From positions 1 through 64,000 of the forward strand of contig DASVQB010000055.1 in assembly GCA_036389295.1 (NCBI GenBank): a stretch of DNA of 64,000 bases, in the 5' to 3' direction. Shown here piece by piece: positions 16,373 to 23,656 of the stretch (within the stretch, counting starts at the first letter, position 1; every line of letters starts with the position of its first letter). The notes under the pieces are model-generated. The model searched no databases, was not told the DNA's origin, and worked only from the letters and a program-made list of their open reading frames with translations. The translations under genes were made by a program, and so were the position numbers. Origin of the DNA: AC-37 sp036389295 (GTDB taxonomy: Bacteria; Actinomycetota; Thermoleophilia; Solirubrobacterales; Thermoleophilaceae).

Positions 16373-17416
16373 CTAGAAATGCAAGACGGAGGCCTCGTCG
16401 GGGTACAGGCGGGCGCGTTCCGCGTAGTAGGACTCCCGGCGCCCCAGGCCCTTCGGGCGGCTCTCGTTGTGGAACCGGCGCTCCGCGATCTCCCGCGGCA
16501 GCGCGCGGATCAGCTCGCCGACCGGCCGCATGAGCCACCAGGGGCTCGCGAACGTCTCGAAGTTCCTGCGGTAGAACCGTGACACCTCGGGGTTGCGGAC
16601 CGGGTCGCGGTGGCGCAGCCCGTGGGCGAATCCGGCCACGGTCTCGGGAACGGCCCGGATGCAGGCACGATGCTCGCGGAACGTGTCGCGCAGCTCGTGG
16701 GCGACGAGAGCCACGAGCGCCTCGAACGCGTCGCGCCGCTTCAGGAGCTTGGCCGCGATGTAGCCCCAGTGGCGCGCGTTGAGGTTGTAGGGCCGCCAGT
16801 CCACCTCGCCGTAGGGCACCTTCACCGGCGGCTTCTTCATGTGCTGGGCGACGACCTCCGGGAGATGGAGGTGCCGGTAGCCGCGGTCGAGCAGCCGGAT
16901 CGTGAACTCGAGCTCGTTCGCCCAGACGAAGATCTCGGGGTCGTACCCCTTCAGCTCGTCGAGCGCGGCCCGCCGGATCAGCACCGCGCAGCCCCAGAAC
17001 ATGAACAGCCCGGTGCGGTACATGTCGCTGAAGACGTAGTCGGGGTCGTGGGTGCTCACGACGCGGTAGGACACGAGGTCCGCCCGGTGCTCGCGCGCGG
17101 CGTCGATCGAGCGGCGGAGCCCGTCCGGCGGCAGGTAGCAGTCGTCGTCGAGCACCAGCACCCAGTCGCCGCGCGCTACCGCGAAGCCGTCGTTCCAGCC
17201 GCTCACGCCGACGTTCTCGTCGCGCACGATCAGCCGCACCTGGGGGAACTCCTCGCGGACCATCGCGGCCGACCCGTCGGTCGACGCGTTGTCGACCACG
17301 ATCGCGTCGACCTCGCCCTCGTAGTCGGACTCCTCGAGCATCCGCCGCAGGCTCTCGCGGAGCTCGTCGCGCCGGTTGTAGACGAGGAACACGATCGTGA
17401 CGCTGGGGTGCTCCAC
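16373..17416 (-). CDS. Glycosyltransferase family 2 (rhamnosyl-/galactofuranosyl-transferase-like)
   Basis: A 347-aa GT2 enzyme: VTIVFLVYNRRDELRESLRRM at the start, then VVDNASTDGSAAMV, the donor motif LVLDDDCYLPPDGL (near residue 90) and a later FVWANELEFTIRLLDRGYR, the ED/EF acceptor region. The C-terminal part (about 230-347) is basic and aromatic, with paired Arg/Trp segments. The gene sits directly divergent from UDP-galactopyranose mutase, so a role with UDP-Galf is attractive but not shown. GTG 17416 lies 6 nt after a TAGATT box. Confidence 0.87.
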   Translation of the reverse strand: MEHPSVTIVFLVYNRRDELRESLRRMLEESDYEGEVDAIVVDNASTDGSAAMVREEFPQVRLIVRDENVGVSGWNDGFAVARGDWVLVLDDDCYLPPDGLRRSIDAAREHRADLVSYRVVSTHDPDYVFSDMYRTGLFMFWGCAVLIRRAALDELKGYDPEIFVWANELEFTIRLLDRGYRHLHLPEVVAQHMKKPPVKVPYGEVDWRPYNLNARHWGYIAAKLLKRRDAFEALVALVAHELRDTFREHRACIRAVPETVAGFAHGLRHRDPVRNPEVSRFYRRNFETFASPWWLMRPVGELIRALPREIAERRFHNESRPKGLGRRESYYAERARLYPDEASVLHF

Positions 17417-17422
17417 GCGCGG

Positions 17423-17428
17423 AATCTA
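17423..17428 (-). promoter_or_regulatory. -10 box TAGATT, leaderless type
   Basis: TAGATT is exactly 6 nt before the GTG at 17416 of the GT2 gene, the spacing expected when the A/G of the start codon is +1. Confidence 0.5.
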
Positions 17429-17455
17429 GCGACGCACGTACGCGCGCCGTGCCTC

Positions 17456-17461
17456 TACAGT
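17456..17461 (+). promoter_or_regulatory. -10 box TACAGT, leaderless type
   Basis: TACAGT is 9 nt before the GTG at 17471 of glf. It shares a 54-nt divergent region with the GT2 promoter. Confidence 0.45.
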
Positions 17462-17470
17462 CATTCCGAG

Positions 17471-18622
17471 GTGAGCCGCGAACGCGTCGACACGCTCGTG
17501 GTCGGAGCGGGCTATGCCGGGACGATCATGGCCGAGCGGCTCGCCTCGCTGTGCGGGCAGTCGGTGCTGGTGATCGACCGCCGCGACCACGTCGCGGGCA
17601 ACGCGCACGACTACGTGGACGAGCACGGCGTGCTCTGCCACCGCTACGGGCCGCACATCTTCCACACGAACGCCCGGCACGTCGTCGAGTACCTGTCGCG
17701 GTTCACCGACTGGCGTCCGTACGAGCACCGCGTCCTCGCCAAGGTCGGCGACCAGCTCCTGCCGATCCCGATCAACCGCACAACGGTGAACCTGCTGTAC
17801 GGGCTCGACCTGCGGACGGACGAGGAGGTCGAAGCCTTCTACGCCGAGCGCGCCGAGCCGATCGAGCTCGTGAAGAACAGCGAGCAGGCGGTCGTCTCGA
17901 AGGTCGGGCGCGACCTGTACGAGAAGTTCTTCCGCGGCTACACGCGCAAGCAGTGGCAGCGCGACCCGAGGGAGCTCCACGCTTCGGTCTGCGCGCGGAT
18001 CCCGACGCGGACGAACACCGACGACCGCTACTTCACTGACTGGCACCAGAAGATGCCCGCCGAGGGCTACACGGCGATGTTCAAGCGGATGCTCGACCAC
18101 CCCGGCATCGAGGTCAGGCTGGGGGTCGACTACTTCGACCTCGACGGGGAGATCGAGTACGGCCACCTGGTGTACACCGGGCCGATCGACCGCTTCTTCG
18201 ACTACGAGCACGGCCGGCTGCCGTACCGGAGCCTCGAGTTCGAGAACAGGAACGAGCCGACCCCGGACGGCGGGCTGCTCCAGCCGGTCGCGCAGGTCAA
18301 CTACCCCGGCGAGGACGTGCCGTGGACGCGGATCACCGAGTTCCGACACCTCACCGGCCAGTCGCACGACAGCTCGACCGTGGCCTACGAGTACTCGCGC
18401 TCCGACGGCGATCCCTACTACCCGATCCCGAACGACGAGACCCGGGCGCTCTACAAGCTCTACGAGCAGCGCGCGGCGGAGCTGCCCGGCGTGACGTTCG
18501 TCGGCAGACTGGCGCGCTACCAGTACCTCGACATGCACCAGGTCGTGGCCCAGGCGCTCACGACGTTCGAGAAGCTGGTCGAGTCCGGGCGCGTGCGCCA
18601 GGTCGCCCCGCAGGAGGCCTGA
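17471..18622 (+). CDS. glf: UDP-galactopyranose mutase
   Basis: Glf is the flavoenzyme that interconverts UDP-galactopyranose and UDP-galactofuranose in the cytoplasm, supplying Galf for cell-surface glycans. The 383-aa length is normal. The FAD-binding dinucleotide motif is VVGAGYAGTIMAERL at the N-terminus, followed by VIDRRDHVAGNAHDY and the conserved HRYGPHIFHTN. Further family motifs are present: YEKFFRGYTRKQW, and the C-terminal GRLARYQYLDMHQV. It shows that this strain makes galactofuranose, which fits the many neighbouring glycosyltransferases. GTG 17471 is set by a TACAGT box 9 nt upstream. Confidence 0.97.
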   Translation: MSRERVDTLVVGAGYAGTIMAERLASLCGQSVLVIDRRDHVAGNAHDYVDEHGVLCHRYGPHIFHTNARHVVEYLSRFTDWRPYEHRVLAKVGDQLLPIPINRTTVNLLYGLDLRTDEEVEAFYAERAEPIELVKNSEQAVVSKVGRDLYEKFFRGYTRKQWQRDPRELHASVCARIPTRTNTDDRYFTDWHQKMPAEGYTAMFKRMLDHPGIEVRLGVDYFDLDGEIEYGHLVYTGPIDRFFDYEHGRLPYRSLEFENRNEPTPDGGLLQPVAQVNYPGEDVPWTRITEFRHLTGQSHDSSTVAYEYSRSDGDPYYPIPNDETRALYKLYEQRAAELPGVTFVGRLARYQYLDMHQVVAQALTTFEKLVESGRVRQVAPQEA

Positions 18623-18623
18623 C

Positions 18624-19403
18624 TCAGCGCCTCCGGTCGCGGGCGCGGCGGGCCCGCCCGGCGGCGAGCGCGGCGAGCGAGGCGAGGCGGTCGGCCGTCG
18701 ACCCGCCTGCGCTGCGGTACAGCACCGTGTGCGAGCGGTCCCAGTAGACGCGGTAGCGCAGCAGCCGCCGCTCCCGCGCGCGCCCCAGCACGGCGGCGAT
18801 CGGCAGGTCGCGGTGGAGGGCCGTGTCGTCGGGATCCTCCTCCAGGAGGTTGACCAGCACGAGGCGCGCGGCGGCCTCCATCCGCTCGAGGAAGCCGAAC
18901 GGGTCGTCGACGTGCTCGATCACGTCGAACGCGTAGGCGAGGTCGAAGCCGCCCGGCGGCGTCTCGCGGTCGAGGTCGTATATCCGGGCCTCGAGGCCGC
19001 GCCGGGCGAGCCGCCAGCGCAGGTAGCGGGTGCTCGGGTTGTCGAAGTCCGCGAACTCGACCCGGTACCCGGCCTCGAGCAGGTAGAGGCCGTCGCTCCC
19101 GATCCCGCAGCCGTAGTCGAGCAGCCGCGCTCCGGGCGGCACGTGCTCGACGAGGTCGGCGACGTACGGGAGCTTGGTCTCGCTCAGCGCGAAGACCGTC
19201 AGGTTGTAGAGGTAGCCCTCGGAGACGCGGTAGAGGCGCTGCTCGTCGCCGACCTCGTCGGCCTCGCGGTCGAGCTGCTCCTGCCAGGCCTCGATCCGCG
19301 AGTGGTCGTAGTCGTCGCCGAGGTACTCCCGCAGCTCGGCGAGCTCGCGCTCGGCGTCGAACGGGATCGGCAGGCGGTGGGCGACGTCGTGGCGGGGCGT
19401 CAG
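18624..19403 (-). CDS. SAM-dependent methyltransferase with probable CTG start
   Basis: A 259-aa class I methyltransferase: SAM motif I LLDYGCGIGSDGLYLLEAG (near residue 95), acidic motif in VEFADFDNPS, motif LAYAFDVIEHVDDPFGF and post-motif RLVLVNLLEED. The open frame has no ATG, GTG or TTG before the catalytic domain. The best start is CTG at 19403, which overlaps the TGA of the upstream GT2 gene as CTGA and has GGAGGG 6 nt before it. This copies the ATGA/GTGA couplings of the rest of the window. It is convergent with glf, the two stops lying one base apart. Substrate is unknown, probably a glycan or lipid intermediate. Confidence 0.8.
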   Translation of the reverse strand: MTPRHDVAHRLPIPFDAERELAELREYLGDDYDHSRIEAWQEQLDREADEVGDEQRLYRVSEGYLYNLTVFALSETKLPYVADLVEHVPPGARLLDYGCGIGSDGLYLLEAGYRVEFADFDNPSTRYLRWRLARRGLEARIYDLDRETPPGGFDLAYAFDVIEHVDDPFGFLERMEAAARLVLVNLLEEDPDDTALHRDLPIAAVLGRARERRLLRYRVYWDRSHTVLYRSAGGSTADRLASLAALAAGRARRARDRRR

Positions 19404-20377
19404 CGGTATCCCTCCACGTCCTCCCGGCCGATCAGCGCGCGGGCGTGCACGGCGACCCAGCGCCCGAGCGCCTCGTGGTGCGCGCGGTGACGCCCGGGGT
19501 CGCTGCGCGCCGCGGGCGCGAGGGCGAGCCACCGCAGCGCCTGCCCGACCAGGTTGACCAGAGCGATCGCCCGCGTGCGGGGCATCCCGAGCCGTCGCGC
19601 CATGAACCCGTAGGTGCTGCGCTGCCACACCGGCGCGAGCTCGTCGCCCCACGCCTGCTTCGTCGAGGCGCTCTCCTCGTGGTCGACTACCGCGCGCGGC
19701 TCGTAGCGGGTGACCCACCCGGCCTCGCGAACCCGCCAGCCGAGGTCGAGGTCCTCGGCGTACATCCACTGGCGCTCGTCGAACCCGCCCACGACCTCCC
19801 ACGCGTCGCGGCGCACGAGCAGGAACGCGGCCACCGCCCACGGCACGCGGCGCGCGCGCTCGGTGTCCCAGTGGCCGGGAAGCGCGAGCCGGTCGCCCAG
19901 CCCCCGCCACAGCCTGAACAGGTCGGTCTGGAGGACCAGCGTGAAGGGGATCGACGGGAACGCGAAGACCGAGTGCTGCGTGCGGCCGTCCGGGAGGACG
20001 AGACGGGGCGCGAGGACGGCCGCTCGGGGGTCGCGCGCCGCCGACTCCAGCAGTGCGTCCAGTGCGCCGGGCCGGAGCGCGACGTCGGCGTTGGCCGGCG
20101 CCACCCAGTCACTGGCGGTCCGCTCCGCGACCAGGTTCACCGCCCGGCCGAAGCCGAGGTTCTCCTCCGACGCCACGAGCCGCACCCAGGGGAACCGCTC
20201 GCGGACCATCTCCGCCGACCCGTCCGTCGACGCGTTGTCCACGACCCACACCTCGGCGAGGCCGCGCTCGTGCTCGGGCCGGAGCGAGCGTAGGCAGCGG
20301 TCCAGCAGGTCGCGCGTGTTCCAGGAGACGACCGCGACCGCGACCGTGGCCGTGGCCCTCTCGCTCCCCGTCCGCAC
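19400..20377 (-). CDS. Glycosyltransferase family 2, rhamnosyltransferase (WbbL)-like
   Basis: A 325-aa GT2 enzyme with VAVAVVSWNTRDLLDRCLRSL, VVDNASTDGSAEMV and the donor-site sequence VAPANADVALRPGAL, where N-x-D replaces the usual D-x-D, as in WbbL-type rhamnosyltransferases. VGGFDERQWMYAEDLDLGWRVREAG is the conserved acceptor-side motif with the likely catalytic base. In mycobacteria WbbL adds rhamnose in the galactan linker; here the presence of glf makes a similar role reasonable but unproven. GTG 20377 lies 7 nt after TAGACT. The methyltransferase gene is coupled at its 3' end. Confidence 0.88.
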   Translation of the reverse strand: MRTGSERATATVAVAVVSWNTRDLLDRCLRSLRPEHERGLAEVWVVDNASTDGSAEMVRERFPWVRLVASEENLGFGRAVNLVAERTASDWVAPANADVALRPGALDALLESAARDPRAAVLAPRLVLPDGRTQHSVFAFPSIPFTLVLQTDLFRLWRGLGDRLALPGHWDTERARRVPWAVAAFLLVRRDAWEVVGGFDERQWMYAEDLDLGWRVREAGWVTRYEPRAVVDHEESASTKQAWGDELAPVWQRSTYGFMARRLGMPRTRAIALVNLVGQALRWLALAPAARSDPGRHRAHHEALGRWVAVHARALIGREDVEGYR

Positions 20378-20384
20378 CGCGGCG

Positions 20385-20390
20385 AGTCTA
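20385..20390 (-). promoter_or_regulatory. -10 box TAGACT, leaderless type
   Basis: TAGACT is 7 nt before the GTG at 20377 of the WbbL-like gene. Confidence 0.5.
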
Positions 20391-20425
20391 CGGCCGCCGC
20401 TGCGCTCGACGTGCCCGGCCCGGGG

Positions 20426-20431
20426 TACGAT
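20426..20431 (+). promoter_or_regulatory. -10 box TACGAT, leaderless type
   Basis: TACGAT is 9 nt before the TTG at 20441 and lies inside the coding region that an upstream GTG at 20411 would create. It therefore favours the TTG start of the acyltransferase gene. Confidence 0.4.
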
Positions 20432-20440
20432 CGGCCGGCT

Positions 20441-21058
20441 TTGGAGCGACTCCGGCGCCTACTGCACCGGCCGATGGAGCGCGTCGAGCTCGAGGCCCGG
20501 CTCATGCGCCCGCTGCGGACGCGGCGCTTCCACGCCTTCGGCCCCGGTTCGATCCTGCACCGGCCCCTGTGGGTCTACGGCCCGCAGCAGATCGCGATCG
20601 GCGCCGACGTGCTGATCCTCCACCGGGCGTGGCTGTCGGTCGAGACGCCGGCCTGGGACCTCCCCGCCCCGACGATCCGGATCGGCGACCGCGTGGGCAT
20701 CCGGCCGTTCTGCACGATCTCCGCCGCGGAGAGGATCGTCATCGAGGACGACGTCGTGCTCAGCGCGTTCTCGACGGTGATCGACTCGGACCACACGTTC
20801 CGGCAGGGGAACCCGAACGTCATGCACAACGAGCTCGCCACCTCGCCGGTGCACGTCGGGCGCGGAACCTGGATCGGCGAGCGCGTAGCGGTACTGCGCG
20901 GGGCGCGGATCGGCGCGTGCTGCATGATCGGGGCGAACAGCGTCGTGCGCGGCGAGATCCCCGACTACTCGGTGGCCGTCGGCGCGCCTGCGCGGGTCGT
21001 CGGGGCCGTGGAGGGAGTGGACGCCCACGCCGCGGCCGCCGCGGCGCGGCTGTACTAG
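20441..21058 (+). CDS. Left-handed beta-helix (hexapeptide) O-acyltransferase
   Basis: A ~205-aa acyltransferase with hexapeptide-repeat (LbH) structure, usually an O-acetyltransferase that uses acetyl-CoA on sugars. Repeats run through QIAIGADVLILHRAWLSV, TIRIGDRVGIRPFCTIS and RIVIEDDVVLSAFSTVID. The catalytic-type His appears in DSDHTF, and HVGRGTWIGERVAVLRG and SVAVGAPARVV form the typical C-terminal end. Three starts are possible: GTG 20411, TTG 20441 and ATG 20474; the TACGAT box at 20426 supports the TTG. The stop shares a CTAG palindrome with the stop of the convergent, related acyltransferase. Confidence 0.85.
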   Translation: MERLRRLLHRPMERVELEARLMRPLRTRRFHAFGPGSILHRPLWVYGPQQIAIGADVLILHRAWLSVETPAWDLPAPTIRIGDRVGIRPFCTISAAERIVIEDDVVLSAFSTVIDSDHTFRQGNPNVMHNELATSPVHVGRGTWIGERVAVLRGARIGACCMIGANSVVRGEIPDYSVAVGAPARVVGAVEGVDAHAAAAAARLY

Positions 21059-21687
21059 CCGCCGTCCCGAGCCTGCGCGAGCTCCGCCGGCTCCTGGCCC
21101 GGCGGGCCGAAGTAGTCGATCGGACGCGCCGGCGCCCCGACCGCGACCGTGTAGGCGGGGATCGGCCTCGTGACCACCGCGTTCGCGCCCACGATCGCCC
21201 GATGGCCGATGTCCGCCATGATCGTGCACTTCGTCGTGGTCATCACGTCGTCCTCGATCCGCAGCGGCCGGAAGTCGTAGCCCTGGTTGAGGAGGGGACG
21301 GGTGAGGTCGCGGAACCTGTGCTGCCCGTCGACCATGAACGTGGTCTGGCCGAAGATGCAGCGGTCGCCGATCTCGATGGTGGTCGTGCACTGGATCAAC
21401 ACCGAGTACGTGAAGTGGCAGCGGTCGCCGATCGTCACGCGCCCGCTCCCCTGGATCTCGCAGCGGAAGTCGCGGCGGAACTCGCAGCCGTCCCCGACGA
21501 CGAAGGCGCCGTCCTCGGGCAGGTGGAGGCTGAAGCCGGGCCCGAGGTAGGTGCCGCGGCCGAACCGCACCTCGGCGTGCGGATGGCGCAGCAGCACCCA
21601 GCGCTTCCGCAGCCACGACATCACCCACGGCCCGCGGTAGTACCCGACGTGCGCCGGGAGCCGGCGGAGACGACGGCGCAGGCCCAT
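21055..21687 (-). CDS. Left-handed beta-helix O-acyltransferase (second copy in a convergent pair)
   Basis: A 210-aa hexapeptide-repeat acyltransferase. It begins with a basic amphipathic segment (GLRRRLRRLPAHVG), then repeats such as EVRFGRGTYLGPGFSL, AFVVGDGCEFRRDFRCEI and RVTIGDRCHFTYSVLIQ. DGQHRFRD carries the likely catalytic His, and the end SVAVGAPARP-like motif appears as TVAVGAPARPIDY. It is similar in design to its convergent neighbour but clearly not a recent duplicate. ATG 21687 is 6 nt after TATCTT. It probably acetylates a sugar of the same glycan. Confidence 0.86.
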   Translation of the reverse strand: MGLRRRLRRLPAHVGYYRGPWVMSWLRKRWVLLRHPHAEVRFGRGTYLGPGFSLHLPEDGAFVVGDGCEFRRDFRCEIQGSGRVTIGDRCHFTYSVLIQCTTTIEIGDRCIFGQTTFMVDGQHRFRDLTRPLLNQGYDFRPLRIEDDVMTTTKCTIMADIGHRAIVGANAVVTRPIPAYTVAVGAPARPIDYFGPPGQEPAELAQARDGG

Positions 21688-21693
21688 CCGCGC

Positions 21694-21699
21694 AAGATA
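21694..21699 (-). promoter_or_regulatory. -10 box TATCTT, leaderless type
   Basis: TATCTT is exactly 6 nt before the ATG at 21687. Confidence 0.5.
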
Positions 21700-21725
21700 G
21701 CCCGACTCCCGCGACGCCGCGAGGT

Positions 21726-21731
21726 TACGCT
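21726..21731 (+). promoter_or_regulatory. -10 box TACGCT, leaderless type
   Basis: TACGCT is 8 nt before the GTG at 21740 of the GT-C gene. Confidence 0.4.
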
Positions 21732-21739
21732 GCGCGCCG

Positions 21740-22936
21740 GTGCGTTCGCTGAGCCCAGCCGCGAGGAGGTCGCTCTGGGCGATGCTCGGCCTTGGGCTCG
21801 TTCTGCGAGCGGTGCTCGCCTTCAAGACGTACGGCGTCACCTACGACATCGACTCGTTCGCCGCCGTCCGCGACGCGCTCGATGACTCGCCGCTGGACGT
21901 CTACTCGACGGTCAACGGACATCCGGACAACCGCTGGCCGTACCCGCCGGGCTTCTTTCCCTGGATCCTGGCCTCGTCGTGGCTGTCGGACGCCGGGGGC
22001 GCGTTCCACGGCTGGGTCCAGGTGCCGCAGATCCTCGCCGACGCGGGCATCGCCTGGCTCGTCCAGGACCACCTCGGGGGCCGCGGCGCGAGCGAGCGCA
22101 CGCGGCTGGCGGCGGCGGGCCTGGTCGCGCTCGGCCCCTCGTTCTGGATCATCTCGGGCTACCACGGCCAGATCGACTCGCTCGCGATCCTGTGCCCCGT
22201 CGCGGCCCTGTGGCACTGGGAGCGGGCGGGGCCCGGCACGCGCCGGGCGATAGTCGCCGGCGCCCTCATCGGCGCGGGCGCGTGCGTCAAGACCGTCCCG
22301 GGGCTGCTCCTCCTGGCGCTGCTCCCGTCGGTGCGCTCGCGGAGGGAGGCGATCGCCCTCGTCGCGCCGGCGGTCGCCCTCCCGCTCGCGGCGCTGATGC
22401 CGTGGCTGATCGCCGACCTCGACCAGACCGTCGAGTCGCTGCGCTCGCACCGAGCGCTGCCGGGATTCGGCGGCATCGGACTGATCGCCCAGCCGGAGCT
22501 GGCGGCGCAGTGGCTCCACAACGACCCGAAGCAACTCACCGGGCTCTCCCGCTTCCTGCTCGACCGCCAGCAGGTCCTCCTGCTGCCCGCACTTGCGCCG
22601 TTCGCCGCGCTGGCGTTCGTGCGCAGGCTCGAGCCGACGGTCGCGGCCGCCCTGCTGTGGACCGCGCTCGTGGTGCTCAACGTCGGCTTCGCGTTCCAGT
22701 ACGTCGTCTGGGCGCTGCCGTTCCTGCTAATGGCCGGGCACGTCCGGCCGGTGGCGATCGCGCAGGCTGGACTGCTCGCGCCGGCCGCGATGCTCTACTG
22801 GGACCCGCTCGGCTTCTCGCCGACCGGGCTCTACGTCGTGCTCATGGTCGCGACCTGGTGCGCGGCGGCCGCCTGGCTGGTGGCGCTCGCGCTCCGGCGC
22901 GCGCGAGAACCGGCGGCGCGCGCGGCCCCCTCCTAG
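21740..22936 (+). CDS. GT-C membrane glycosyltransferase (GT87/PIG-M-like mannosyltransferase)
   Basis: A 398-aa membrane protein of about ten helices. The first loop has YGVTYDIDSFAAVRDAL with the acidic residues used for catalysis in GT-C enzymes. Further conserved parts are NRWPYPPGFFPW and SGYHGQIDSLAILCPVAAL, which resemble GT87/PIG-M-like polyprenyl-phosphate mannosyltransferases. GACVKTVPGLLLL is also typical of this group. It would act on the outer side of the membrane. GTG 21740 has a TACGCT box 8 nt upstream. Its stop shares CTAG with the convergent methyltransferase gene. Confidence 0.8.
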   Translation: MRSLSPAARRSLWAMLGLGLVLRAVLAFKTYGVTYDIDSFAAVRDALDDSPLDVYSTVNGHPDNRWPYPPGFFPWILASSWLSDAGGAFHGWVQVPQILADAGIAWLVQDHLGGRGASERTRLAAAGLVALGPSFWIISGYHGQIDSLAILCPVAALWHWERAGPGTRRAIVAGALIGAGACVKTVPGLLLLALLPSVRSRREAIALVAPAVALPLAALMPWLIADLDQTVESLRSHRALPGFGGIGLIAQPELAAQWLHNDPKQLTGLSRFLLDRQQVLLLPALAPFAALAFVRRLEPTVAAALLWTALVVLNVGFAFQYVVWALPFLLMAGHVRPVAIAQAGLLAPAAMLYWDPLGFSPTGLYVVLMVATWCAAAAWLVALALRRAREPAARAAPS

Positions 22937-23643
22937 CGGCGCGCGAGCACGATGCAGTACTGGGTCCCCTCGCCGTCGACGCGCTCGATCCGCATCGAAC
23001 CGCCGGCCGCCGCCGACCGGAGCTCCGAGAGCTCCACGTGCGATCCCCGCCAGTGCGCGTTCTCGTGCCACGGCCCGCCGCGCCGCAGGAGCCGCGCCGC
23101 TGCGACCCGCGCCCGGGCCGCGGCGCCGCGCGGCCGGTGAACCGACGGGTCGTTCGACACCTGGAAGGCGGCCCAGCCGCCCGGCCGCAGCACGCGTCCG
23201 ATCTCGCGCACGTAGCCGAGCGTGACGGCGGGGTCGGGGATGTGCTGGAAGACGACGTGCGAGACGACCGCGTCGGCGCTCGACGAGTCGACCCCGGCGA
23301 GCGACGTGCCGTCGCCCAGCATCCACTCGACGTTCGCGAGCCCCGGGTTGTGCTCGCGGGCCAGCTCGAGCATCCGCTCGGACACGTCGAGGGCGCGGAC
23401 CGACGCGACCCGCTCGGCGAGGACCCTGGTGAGCCGGCCCACGCCGCACCCGATCTCGACCACCTCGTCGCCGGGCCGGAGCTCGGCCCCCACGGTGGAG
23501 AGGAGCAGGTCGAGGTCCTCCCGGCCGCCGGCCCAGAACCGCTCGAGGTCGGGGCTGCCGAACTCGAGCCGGCTGTCGACCGCGAAGAAGGCGTCCTCCT
23601 CCGCGCGCCGGTCCCAGAAGCGCCGTGCGGCCGAGTCGCTCAC
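22933..23643 (-). CDS. SAM-dependent methyltransferase
   Basis: A 236-aa class I methyltransferase: VVEIGCGVGRLTRVLAERV (motif I), VRALDVSERMLELAREH (motif II), DAVVSHVVFQHIPDP, and REIGRVLRPGGWAAFQVS. The N-terminal ARRFWDRRAEEDAFF is typical of methyltransferases in glycan clusters. GTG 23643 is preferred to a longer upstream start because a TAGGGT box ends 7 nt before it; the upstream extension would run back into the previous gene. Substrate unknown. Confidence 0.86.
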   Translation of the reverse strand: MSDSAARRFWDRRAEEDAFFAVDSRLEFGSPDLERFWAGGREDLDLLLSTVGAELRPGDEVVEIGCGVGRLTRVLAERVASVRALDVSERMLELAREHNPGLANVEWMLGDGTSLAGVDSSSADAVVSHVVFQHIPDPAVTLGYVREIGRVLRPGGWAAFQVSNDPSVHRPRGAAARARVAAARLLRRGGPWHENAHWRGSHVELSELRSAAAGGSMRIERVDGEGTQYCIVLARR

Positions 23644-23650
23644 CGCGACA

Positions 23651-23656
23651 ACCCTA
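23651..23656 (-). promoter_or_regulatory. -10 box TAGGGT that includes the stop codon of the upstream gene
   Basis: TAGGGT is 7 nt before the GTG at 23643, and its first three bases are the TAG stop of the upstream GT-C gene. Confidence 0.45.

Noticed and set aside
20411..20440. GTG 20411 as start of the beta-helix acyltransferase
   Set aside because: The TACGAT -10-like box lies inside this extension, and the added residues are not conserved-looking; TTG 20441 fits the leaderless spacing. The choice remains uncertain.
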